This document shows positions 26,063 to 33,994 of a DNA stretch of 34,871 bases, one piece after another. The translations under genes and the position numbers were made by a program. Under the pieces are notes generated by a model that did not search any database, was not told where the DNA came from, and saw nothing but the letters and a program-made list of their open reading frames with translations. Source of the DNA: Methanobacteriota archaeon (GTDB lineage Archaea; Thermoplasmatota; Thermoplasmata; Methanomassiliicoccales; Methanomethylophilaceae); the NCBI GenBank assembly GCA_012719315.1, contig JAAYAP010000011.1:1-34871 (forward strand), read 5' to 3'. Each line of letters starts with the position of its first letter. Positions within the stretch are counted from its first letter, which is position 1.

Positions 26063-26872
26063 TCATCCGCGCGCGATCGCATCGATCCTCCCGGGATCGA
26101 AGCCGTTCGCGGCCGCCGCATCCAGCAGGCGGTCCAGTTCCTCGGTCCAGGCGGTGTCCGTCGCGGTTCCGTCGGGCGCGTCCCGGCACGAATCCTCCTC
26201 GGGCAGCGCGACCTCCGTGAACGGCATCACGCCCAGGCAGGGCATGCCGGTGAGCTCCTCGATGCGTTCTATGCCGTCGCCGAGTATCGACGGGTCCCCT
26301 CTGAACCTGTTGATCACGAAGCCCTTCAGCAGCGGACGGACGTCCGCGGGCATCAGCAGCCAGGTGCCGTAGACGGCGGCGAAGACGCCGCCCCGTTCGA
26401 TATCCCCGACCAGCACCGCCGGCATCGGCCGCATCCGCAGCAGGCCGACGTTGGCGAGGTCCCGGTCGATCAGGTTCAGCTCGGCCGGCGACCCGGAGCC
26501 CTCGCAGACGACCGCCTCATGCGCGGCGGCGAGCCTGTCATAGGCGGCGGCGACGATGTCCCCGAGCGCTTCCCGGCCGACCGGCCCGTCGGCGGGCACG
26601 CCCCTCACGACCGTCTCCACGACGCCGCCTCCGCGCGGGCGGAGCAGCACGGGGTTCATGTCGGCGGCGGGCTCGGCGCCGGCGGCGCGGGCCTGGATCA
26701 GCTGGCCGATGCCGATCTCGCCCCCGTCGGCGGTGCGGTGCGAGCGCGTCGAGAGGTTGGAGGCCTTGAACGGCACCGCGTCCACCCCCGTCCGGGCCAG
26801 GTGCCGGCAGTACATGGCGGCCAAGGTGGTCTTGCCGGCGCCGGAGGCGGTGCCGAGGAAGAGGATCCTCAT
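26063..26872 (-). CDS. CobQ/CbiP-like N-terminal ATPase (amidoligase-type) without glutaminase domain
   Basis: MRILFLGTASGAGKTTLAAMYCRHLARTGVDAVPFKASNLSTRSHRTADGGEIGIGQLIQARAAGAEPAADMNPVLLRPRG...VCEGSGSPAELNLIDRDLAN; ends before any GATase domain. Confidence 0.8.
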   Translation of the reverse strand: MRILFLGTASGAGKTTLAAMYCRHLARTGVDAVPFKASNLSTRSHRTADGGEIGIGQLIQARAAGAEPAADMNPVLLRPRGGGVVETVVRGVPADGPVGREALGDIVAAAYDRLAAAHEAVVCEGSGSPAELNLIDRDLANVGLLRMRPMPAVLVGDIERGGVFAAVYGTWLLMPADVRPLLKGFVINRFRGDPSILGDGIERIEELTGMPCLGVMPFTEVALPEEDSCRDAPDGTATDTAWTEELDRLLDAAAANGFDPGRIDAIARG

Positions 26873-28704
26873 TCTCCCGCCCCCAGGATCCCGAGCAGCC
26901 TGTCGAGGTCGAAGCCCGCCTCGAAGACCGCGGCGAGCGCGGCGATCCCCTCTTCGACGCGTTCGGCATGGTCCCGGCCGGACACCGGTCCCGCCGGGGG
27001 CCGGCCGTCGGCGATGAACGACATCAGGTAGCCGCGGAACGCCGGCTTGTCCAGGCATCCGTGCAGATAGGTGCCGAACAGCATCTCCTCCTCCCGCTTC
27101 GAGCCCTCCGGCTCGCTGCCGGAGAAGAATTCCAATCTGAACAGCGGCGGTTCCTCCGTCTCGGTCCTGCCCGCGTGCACCTCGTAACCGGACACCGGGC
27201 CGACGCCGGGCAGGTCGCCGCGCACCTGCCTGACCACCCGCTCGCGGTCGTCCCACACGGTGGTGCAGTCGAAGAATCCCAGGCCCGCGGCCGTCTTGGG
27301 CCCGCCGTCGGGCTGTTCCCGGCGGTCGACCAGGCTGCGGCCCATCATCTGGTAGCCGCCGCATATGCCCAGCACGGGCACGCTTCCCCTCAATCCGGCC
27401 AGCCGGTCGGCGATGCCGGTCGACCGCATCCACTCCAGGTCCCCGAACGGGTCCTGGGAGCCGGGGATCACGACGGCGTCGCAGCCGTCCAGATCCTCCG
27501 GGCGGTCGACGTAGCGGATCGCGGCCCCGTCGGCCGCCAGCGGGTCGCAGTCGCTGAAGTGGGAGATCCTCGGGAACCGCACCACGGCGACGACCGTCCT
27601 CCCCTCCCCGTCCTCCGCGCAGCCGCCCGCGTCCCTGAACGAGCCCGAGTCCTCGGAGGGCAGGCGCACGTCGGCGTGCGGGATGATGCCGATCACGGGT
27701 ATGCCGGTCAGTCTCTCCAGCTCGGCCGCGCCCTCGCGCAGGCCGTCGGTGCCGCCGCGGACGTTGTTCAGGACGATCCCCTTGATCCTCCGCCTGTCCT
27801 CCGCGGGGATGAGGCCGACCGTGCCGACCGCGTAGGCGAACGAACCGCCCCACTCGGTGTTGACCACCAGCAGGCAGTCGGCGTCGGCGATGCGCGCCGC
27901 CTTCATGTTGGCGATGTCGCTGTCGTAGATGTTGATCTCGGCCGGGGAGCCCGCCCCCTCCATGATCACGAAGTCGTACCGCTCCTTGAGGAACTCCAGG
28001 TTCCTGCGGACGATCCCCTCGCCGTGCACGGGCACGAACTCCTCGTAGTACCGGCGCACGTCGTACTCGCCGAAGGGCTCTCCCTCGACGATCACCTGCG
28101 ACACGGTGTCGCCGCGCGGCTTGAGGAGGATCGGGTTCATGTGACGGTCGGGGTTCCTGAGACCGGCCGCCTGCGCCTGCAGCACCTGGATCATCGCGAT
28201 CTCCGCGCCGTCGGGCGCGACCCGGGAGTCCAGGCTCATGTTCTGCGATTTGAAGGGCGCGACCAGGAAGCCGCGGTCGTGCAGGATGCGGCAGATGGCG
28301 GCCACGGTGACCGACTTGCCGGCGTCCGAGGTGGCGCCCAGCACCATCAGCGCCTTACCTTTGCGGAAGAACCTCTCCTTGGCCCGCGGCAGGATGGCGG
28401 CGAGGCGCGGATCGTCGGGATCGGCGATCCCCATGCGCTCGATCTCCGACATCACGTACCTGCAGACCTCGGTGCGGTGGATGAAGAGGCAGTAGGTGCA
28501 GTTCCAGATCTCCCCGCCCCTGCGGGAGCGGAGCACCTCCCCCAGCTCGGGGTCGTTGCAGGGGTAGAACGGGCAGTAGCAGAAGGTGCAGTCCTGCCCC
28601 TCGAAATGGCACGGATAGTACGCGCACCCCCGGTCGGGGCCGAGCCAGCCCCTGTCGATCTCCTCTCTGACCTTCCCTTCGATGTTGCCGCCCCTCATCC
28701 GCAT
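26869..28704 (-). CDS. cobQ: Cobyric acid synthase-like protein with N-terminal cysteine-rich domain
   Basis: Cys-rich N-terminus CAYYPCHFEGQDCTFCYCPFYPCNDPELG...WNCTYCLFIHRTEVC, then CobQ ATPase (MVLGATSDAGKSVTVAAICRIL..FKSQNMSLDSRV..IQVLQAQAAGLRNPDRHMNPILLKPRGD) and GATase (LGICGGYQMMG; YEVHAGRTE). Confidence 0.9.
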   Translation of the reverse strand: MRMRGGNIEGKVREEIDRGWLGPDRGCAYYPCHFEGQDCTFCYCPFYPCNDPELGEVLRSRRGGEIWNCTYCLFIHRTEVCRYVMSEIERMGIADPDDPRLAAILPRAKERFFRKGKALMVLGATSDAGKSVTVAAICRILHDRGFLVAPFKSQNMSLDSRVAPDGAEIAMIQVLQAQAAGLRNPDRHMNPILLKPRGDTVSQVIVEGEPFGEYDVRRYYEEFVPVHGEGIVRRNLEFLKERYDFVIMEGAGSPAEINIYDSDIANMKAARIADADCLLVVNTEWGGSFAYAVGTVGLIPAEDRRRIKGIVLNNVRGGTDGLREGAAELERLTGIPVIGIIPHADVRLPSEDSGSFRDAGGCAEDGEGRTVVAVVRFPRISHFSDCDPLAADGAAIRYVDRPEDLDGCDAVVIPGSQDPFGDLEWMRSTGIADRLAGLRGSVPVLGICGGYQMMGRSLVDRREQPDGGPKTAAGLGFFDCTTVWDDRERVVRQVRGDLPGVGPVSGYEVHAGRTETEEPPLFRLEFFSGSEPEGSKREEEMLFGTYLHGCLDKPAFRGYLMSFIADGRPPAGPVSGRDHAERVEEGIAALAAVFEAGFDLDRLLGILGAGE

Positions 28705-28734
28705 CCTTCCTATGCACGGGCATAGGCCCGCCGA

Positions 28735-28747
28735 CGATAAATAATTT
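28735..28747 (-). promoter_or_regulatory. Putative TATA box for the cobQ operon
   Basis: GATAAATAATTTC about 35 nt upstream of the reverse-strand start at 28704. Confidence 0.4.
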
Positions 28748-28820
28748 CAGGGATGCATGCGCGCGGCCGTCGGCACGCATATGCACAGGGGTTATATCGG
28801 ACGGGAGGCTATGGAGATGC

Positions 28821-30011
28821 ATGGCAGACTTCAGATTCATCCACTGCGCCGACCTGCATCTGGGCGGGAGGGGGCGCGGCATCCGGCGGGGCGGAGAAGG
28901 CATCAACAGGCGCATGTCCGAGGCGGCGATGGAATCGTTCGCGAGGATCGTCGACCGCGCCGTCGCCGAGGATGCCGATCTGATGGTGATCGCCGGCGAC
29001 GTCTTCGACGGGACCAACGAGACGCCGGCCACGCGTCACGCGTTCGCCGAGCAGCTGGGGAGGCTGGATGCGCCGGTGTTCGTCTGCACCGGCAACCACG
29101 ACCGCAGGACGGCCTGGTCGGACACCATCCCCTACCCCGGCAACGTGCATGTCTTCGGCCGCGACCCGCAGAGCCTGGTCGTCGGCCTCCGCGGCGGTAG
29201 CGTCGAGGTGATCGGCAGGAGCTTCCCCGACGACGGCGGGTCCTTCGATCCCCTGGAGGGGATCCGCGGCCGGGAGGGCATGTTCTCGATCGCCGTCCTG
29301 CACTGCACCGTCGACGCCGCGGGCGCGGACCCCGACTACGGCCCCTGCCGGCTCGCCGACATGCGCAACAGGGGCGTGGATTACTGGGCGATCGGGCATA
29401 TCCACAAGCGGACGGTGGTGTCCGAGGACCCGTACGTGGTGTACCCGGGCAGCATCCAGGGCCGCAACCGCAAGGAGACCGGCCCCAAGGGGGCGTACCT
29501 GGTCTCGGTGACCGGCGACCGGGTGACCGGCCTGGAGTTCTTCCCGACCCAGAGCATCCTCTGGGAGGACGTCGTCTGCGACATCGCCGGCCTGGACATG
29601 GAGGGTCTGATCGCGGCATTGGAGCGATCGATCGGCAGGGGGACGATGGTCAACCTGACCCTGACCGGCGCCGGCCCGCTGGACGCGCCGCTGCGTCTCG
29701 GCGGTGACGGCTTCATCCATACTGTCGAACGGCGGACGGGGGCGGTCGTCGCCGACCTGAGCCTGAGGACGCATCCGCTGCGGGACCGCGAGGCCGCGGC
29801 CGGCGGCCGCGACCTGAGGGCGCATCTGATCGTGGCTTCCGACCGCACGGCGTCGTCGGACCGTCAGGCGTTGATCGACACGATCTGCTCGACGAGGCAG
29901 TCCGCGGAGATCAGGCATGTGTTCGAGGCGCTGGACGACGATCGGCTGCGAGAGCTGGTGCGCGACGCGGAAGCCTATGTCATCGACAAGCTGACGGAGG
30001 CGTCGGGATGA
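28821..30011 (+). CDS. Mre11/SbcD (YhaO-like) metallophosphoesterase DNA repair nuclease
   Basis: FRFIHCADLHLGG, LMVIAGDVFDGTNE, VFVCTGNHDR, IAVLHCTVD, YWAIGHIHKR: calcineurin-like nuclease motifs as in SbcD/YhaO. Confidence 0.88.
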   Translation: MADFRFIHCADLHLGGRGRGIRRGGEGINRRMSEAAMESFARIVDRAVAEDADLMVIAGDVFDGTNETPATRHAFAEQLGRLDAPVFVCTGNHDRRTAWSDTIPYPGNVHVFGRDPQSLVVGLRGGSVEVIGRSFPDDGGSFDPLEGIRGREGMFSIAVLHCTVDAAGADPDYGPCRLADMRNRGVDYWAIGHIHKRTVVSEDPYVVYPGSIQGRNRKETGPKGAYLVSVTGDRVTGLEFFPTQSILWEDVVCDIAGLDMEGLIAALERSIGRGTMVNLTLTGAGPLDAPLRLGGDGFIHTVERRTGAVVADLSLRTHPLRDREAAAGGRDLRAHLIVASDRTASSDRQALIDTICSTRQSAEIRHVFEALDDDRLRELVRDAEAYVIDKLTEASG

Positions 30012-32143
30012 GGATCCGCGCGGCGAGGATCGGGTCGTTCGGCGGCATCAGGGACCTGGACCTGGAGTTCGGCGACGGGCTGACCGCGGTGTTCGGAGAG
30101 AACGAGACGGGGAAGACCACCGTCCTGGAGTTCGTCAGGGGGACGCTCTTCCCCGACCGCAGGAACCGGTACCCCGCACGCGCCAGGACCGACCGCGGGG
30201 AGCTGGACATCGAGACGGCCGCCGGCGAACGGCGCACGCTGGTGCGCGAAGCCAACAAGGTCTCCGGCGACGCGGGACTGCCGGCGGGCATCGACTCCGA
30301 CACGTTCCGCTCGGTGTTCGCGATGGCGCCCGAGGACCTGAGGGATGCCGGTATCATCTCGTCGGGGGAGATCAAGAGCCGTTTCCTGACCGTGCCCGGG
30401 GGCGAGGCCCTGCCGGAGGTCATCAAGGACGTGGAGGGGAGGATGCGGGAGCTGCTCAGCCCCGAGAGGCGGTCGGAATCCACCGAGATCGCCAAGGTCC
30501 GCAAGAAGCTCGGGGAGAACGCCGAAGCGCTCGCGGACGCGGTCGCCGACGATGCCGGGTACGGGGCCATGCACGCCCGGCTGGAGGCGCTGCGCGCGGA
30601 GCATGCGGCGGCGGCGGAGGCGCTGAAAGCCAACGCGGAGCTGATGAAGCTGAAGGGACTGCGCGATTCGCAGAAGGAGAACAGGGAGCTGCTGGAGGGA
30701 TTGAGGGAGGAGCACGGGAGGCTCGGGGAGTCGGCGGCGGTCGCCGACGGCGATCCCGGGGAGCATGCCCGGTTGAAGGCGCTGCTGACGGATGCCGCCG
30801 AGGCACGCCGCGAGGCGGGATCGCGTGCAACGGGCCGGCTCCTCGGCCTCGATCCGGACAGGCTGATCGGATGCGCGGCGGGGATCGAGGGACTCGGGCA
30901 GACGGTGACGCGACGCAGCGATCTGAACGCGGAACTCCGGCGGCTGACGGCGGCCCGCGGGGCCGCGGACGGGACCGCGACCGGCACACGGGCGCGCAGG
31001 AGGACCATGCTCGCCGCCGCGGCCGGCGCACTGGCGGCATCCGTGTTGATGGGGATCGTCATCGAGCCGCTGATCGCCGTCATCGGGGCGGCGGTCGCCG
31101 CCGGCATCGCCGCCATGGCCTTCGTCGGCGGCAGAGGCGCGTCCGCGGCCGACGACGCCGCGGCACGCGAGAGGATCGACCGCATCCGCGCAGAGCTCGC
31201 GGCGACGGATTCAGAATGGGAGGCGCTCGCCTCCGCCTTGGGCCGCACGGGCACGCCGGAGGCCGAAGCGGCCCGGCTGGAGGACGCATTGCGTGCGGCA
31301 CGCGGGCTGCGGGACGCGCAGGAGGCCGAGGAGAAGCGGCGCAGGGACCTGGACGCCTTCCTCGCGCGCTTCGGCTCGGAGGAGCGGTTCGCGGAACTCG
31401 TCGGGATGAAGGACGAACGCAAGCGGCTGGCCACGCGGATCGAGACGCTGACCGCGAGCATCGGGGCCGCCGGCTGCGCCGACGCCGAGGGGGACGAGCC
31501 CGAGGACCACGACCTGCTCCTCGGCCGCTACGGGGAGCTGGGCGACGCGGTCAACGAGGCCGCGCGCGAGCTGCGGGCGCTCCGCGAGGACAACGCCACC
31601 GAGAAGCTGCTCGACCGCCGCGCGGACCTGGAGGCGGAGATGCGGGACCTGGCATGCGAGTGGGCGAGGCTGTCCCTGGCCTCGTCGCTGATCGGCGAGG
31701 CCTGCGACGCCGTCTACTCCGACCTGCGGCCCGGGGTGATCTCGACCGCCGACAGGCTGCTGGAGCGGATGACCGACGGGAGGTACGGCATCGAGATGGA
31801 TCCGCGCGACAACGAGATCAGGGCGGTCTCGGGGCCGTCCGGCAGGAAGAAGGGCGAATGGAGCACCGGCCTGGGCGACCAGGTGCTGCTGGCGGTCAAG
31901 CTGGCGGTGGCCAAGGAGCTCTCCGGCGACGAGCCGCCGCCGATCCTCCTCGACGACGTGCTGCAGATGTTCGACCACGGGCGCAGGGAGGCGGCCTGCA
32001 GGGCGATCGCCGACCTCGCCGAGGACATGCAGGTGATCTTCTTCACCTGCGACCGCGCCACGGCCTCGATGCTCGAGGCCACCGGCCGCTGCAAGCTGGT
32101 CGAGCTGCATCCCGGGATCCGGCCCCGACCGCAAACGATTTAA
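30008..32143 (+). CDS. Rad50/SbcC-like (YhaN-like) SMC-type ATPase with central hydrophobic hairpin
   Basis: MRIRAARIGSFGGIRDLDLEFGDGLTAVFGENETGKTTVLEFVRGTLF (Walker A), C-terminal LGDQVLLAVKLAVAKEL...PPILLDDVLQMFD (signature/Walker B); coiled coil interrupted by LAAAAGALAASVLMGIVIEPLIAVIGAAVAAGIAAMAFVGG. ATGA overlap with the nuclease gene. Confidence 0.87.
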   Translation: MRIRAARIGSFGGIRDLDLEFGDGLTAVFGENETGKTTVLEFVRGTLFPDRRNRYPARARTDRGELDIETAAGERRTLVREANKVSGDAGLPAGIDSDTFRSVFAMAPEDLRDAGIISSGEIKSRFLTVPGGEALPEVIKDVEGRMRELLSPERRSESTEIAKVRKKLGENAEALADAVADDAGYGAMHARLEALRAEHAAAAEALKANAELMKLKGLRDSQKENRELLEGLREEHGRLGESAAVADGDPGEHARLKALLTDAAEARREAGSRATGRLLGLDPDRLIGCAAGIEGLGQTVTRRSDLNAELRRLTAARGAADGTATGTRARRRTMLAAAAGALAASVLMGIVIEPLIAVIGAAVAAGIAAMAFVGGRGASAADDAAARERIDRIRAELAATDSEWEALASALGRTGTPEAEAARLEDALRAARGLRDAQEAEEKRRRDLDAFLARFGSEERFAELVGMKDERKRLATRIETLTASIGAAGCADAEGDEPEDHDLLLGRYGELGDAVNEAARELRALREDNATEKLLDRRADLEAEMRDLACEWARLSLASSLIGEACDAVYSDLRPGVISTADRLLERMTDGRYGIEMDPRDNEIRAVSGPSGRKKGEWSTGLGDQVLLAVKLAVAKELSGDEPPPILLDDVLQMFDHGRREAACRAIADLAEDMQVIFFTCDRATASMLEATGRCKLVELHPGIRPRPQTI

Positions 32144-32160
32144 ATACGACATATATATGG
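32137..32160 (+). promoter_or_regulatory. Putative promoter (TATA elements) for dnaG leader or an ncRNA
   Basis: GATTTAAATACGACATATATATGG, AT-rich with two TATA-like cores, ~255-280 nt upstream of the dnaG start. Confidence 0.4.
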
Positions 32161-32164
32161 TAGG

Positions 32165-32414
32165 TCTGGGGAGGCACAGCAATTCTCCCTGTTCACTGAT
32201 TCACTATCACAATCATATACTCCCGTTGAAACGGGAAATACGTCCCGGTCCCCCGCCGTCCGACACACGGCCGCCGGATCCGGATGAAACAGATAAGGGA
32301 AGCACAGGAGGCACACGGCCACAGACGCCGGGCGTCCTTTCGGAGCGTACTGCGGAACGGCAGGCAGAAGAGCAGGAAGTTGTAACCTCCCTCTAATCCT
32401 AACAGAGGGAATAA
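32165..32414 (+). other. Unusually long structured leader / possible ncRNA upstream of dnaG
   Basis: Inverted repeats: GGGAG (32169-32173)/CTCCC (32185-32189); TCCCGT-TGAA-ACGGGA (32221-32236); palindrome CCGGATCCGG (32274-32283); TCCCTCT (32388-32394)/AGAGGGA (32404-32410). Confidence 0.4.
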
Positions 32415-33983
32415 ATGATCGTAGATCCAAACGCAATGAAATATCTGATAAAGGCGAAGATAACGGCCGACGGCATCGTCGAGAAACCGGATGTCGTCGG
32501 AGCCATCTTCGGACAGACGGAAGGCCTGCTCGGCGACGACCTGGACCTCAGGGACCTCCAGAAATCCGGCCGCATCGGCCGCATCGAAGCGGAAGTCGCC
32601 TCCAAGGGCGGCAAGTCCGAGGGCGTGGTCTATATGGCCTCCTCGCTCGACCAGGTCGAGACGGTGATCCTCGCCTCCGCGCTCGAGACCATCGACCGCA
32701 TCGGGCCCTGCAAGGCCGCCATCCGCGTGCTGAGCATCGAGGACGTCCGCATCACCAAGAGGGAGAAGGTCGCCGATCGCGCCAAGGAGCTGCTCAACGA
32801 CCTGATCGCGCAGTCGAAGGACACCTCCTACGACATCGCGCAGAACATCAGGCAGGCGGTGCAGGTCGAGGAGATCGTCTCGTACGGCAAGGACAAGTGC
32901 CCCGCCGGACCCGCGGTCAAGGACTCCGAGGCGATCATCATCGTCGAGGGCAGGTCCGACGTGCTCAACCTGCTCAAGGCCGGCATCAAGAACGCGATCG
33001 CCGTCGAGGGCACCAACGTCCCCAAGACGGTCCAGGATCTCTCCCGCGAGCGGGTCACCACGGCTTTCACCGACGGCGACCGCGGCGGCGAGCTCATCCT
33101 CAGGGAGCTCTTCCAGACCGCCGAGATCGACTTCGTCGCCCGCGCTCCGCGCGCCCACGAGGTCGAGGAGCTCACCCCCAAGCAGATCGCCAAATGCCTG
33201 CGCAACAAGGTGCCCGGCAACCAGTACATGGAGATGAACAAGCTCAGCTACGCGGAGAAGGAGCTCAACGAGACGGCCGAGCGCGACATCCGCGAGGGCG
33301 AGCGCGCCGCATCCCGCCGCAACGGGCGCGAGAGCCGCGAGACGGCCCCCGAGGGCCGCCGCAACGGCGCCCGCGACGATAAGGAATCCAAGGAGCGCGA
33401 GGACGCCCGCCGCGAGCGCAGGGAGCGTTTCAGCACCGAGAACGTCGACAAATACAGGAAGAGGACCGCCCGCGAGGCCGAAGAGGCGGCGAAGGGCGGG
33501 GACGAGGCCGACGACGCCAAGCACGCCGAGCCCGTCGAGGAACCGGTCGCGGAGGTCAAGAAGACGACCGCCCGCAAACCGCGCGAGAAGGCCGAACCCG
33601 AGGACAAGCCGCGGGAGAAGGCCGAGACCGAGGACAAGCCCGCCAGGACGCTCAGGGCCAAGAAGGACAGGAACACCAAGACGCTGTCCCCCGAGCAGGA
33701 GGTCTACAGGGACATGCTCCTCGACATGTCGTCCACCCACAACGCCAAGGTGCTGTCCGACGACAACTCCGTGATCAGGGAGGTGGCGGTCAAAGGGCTG
33801 GTCAACTCGCTGAAGGAGGATGCCGAGGGCGTCTCGAAGATTGTCTTCGACGGCGTGATCTCCCAGAGGATCCTCGACGTGTCCGCCGAGAAGGGCATCG
33901 GCATCGTGGTCGGCACCCGCAAGGGCAACATCACCAAGATGCCGGCCGACATCGTGATCTGGACCAAAGAGGACCTCTACTGA
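32415..33983 (+). CDS. dnaG: Archaeal DnaG-like primase
   Basis: KYLIKAKITADGIVEKPDVVGAIFGQTEGLLGDDLDLRDLQKSGRIGRIEA; TOPRIM IIIVEGRSDVLNLLKAGIKNAIAVEGTNVP...AFTDGDRGG; NQYMEMNKLSYAEKE. Confidence 0.95.
   Translation: MIVDPNAMKYLIKAKITADGIVEKPDVVGAIFGQTEGLLGDDLDLRDLQKSGRIGRIEAEVASKGGKSEGVVYMASSLDQVETVILASALETIDRIGPCKAAIRVLSIEDVRITKREKVADRAKELLNDLIAQSKDTSYDIAQNIRQAVQVEEIVSYGKDKCPAGPAVKDSEAIIIVEGRSDVLNLLKAGIKNAIAVEGTNVPKTVQDLSRERVTTAFTDGDRGGELILRELFQTAEIDFVARAPRAHEVEELTPKQIAKCLRNKVPGNQYMEMNKLSYAEKELNETAERDIREGERAASRRNGRESRETAPEGRRNGARDDKESKEREDARRERRERFSTENVDKYRKRTAREAEEAAKGGDEADDAKHAEPVEEPVAEVKKTTARKPREKAEPEDKPREKAETEDKPARTLRAKKDRNTKTLSPEQEVYRDMLLDMSSTHNAKVLSDDNSVIREVAVKGLVNSLKEDAEGVSKIVFDGVISQRILDVSAEKGIGIVVGTRKGNITKMPADIVIWTKEDLY
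33582..33641 (+). repeat. 30-bp imperfect tandem duplication inside dnaG linker
   Basis: CGCGAGAAGGCCGAACCCGAGGACAAGCCG / CGGGAGAAGGCCGAGACCGAGGACAAGCCC, encoding REKAEPEDKP / REKAETEDKP. Confidence 0.85.
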
Positions 33984-33994
33984 AGGTGTGGACG

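Noticed and set aside
32221-32236. CRISPR-repeat remnant (CCCGTTGAAACGGG)
   Set aside because: Single copy with no spaced repeats; only a local hairpin.
32165-32414. RNase P RNA or SRP RNA in the dnaG leader
   Set aside because: I could not find the conserved RNase P GAGGAAAGUC/ACAGAA cores or an SRP helix 8 GGAAGG..AGCAG pattern; covariance-model search would be needed to exclude fully.
32140-32436. 98 aa reverse ORF and 79 aa forward ORF (32157..32396) in the dnaG leader
   Set aside because: No family resemblance, no good upstream signals, cysteine/proline-rich random-looking composition; the region looks better as untranslated leader/ncRNA.
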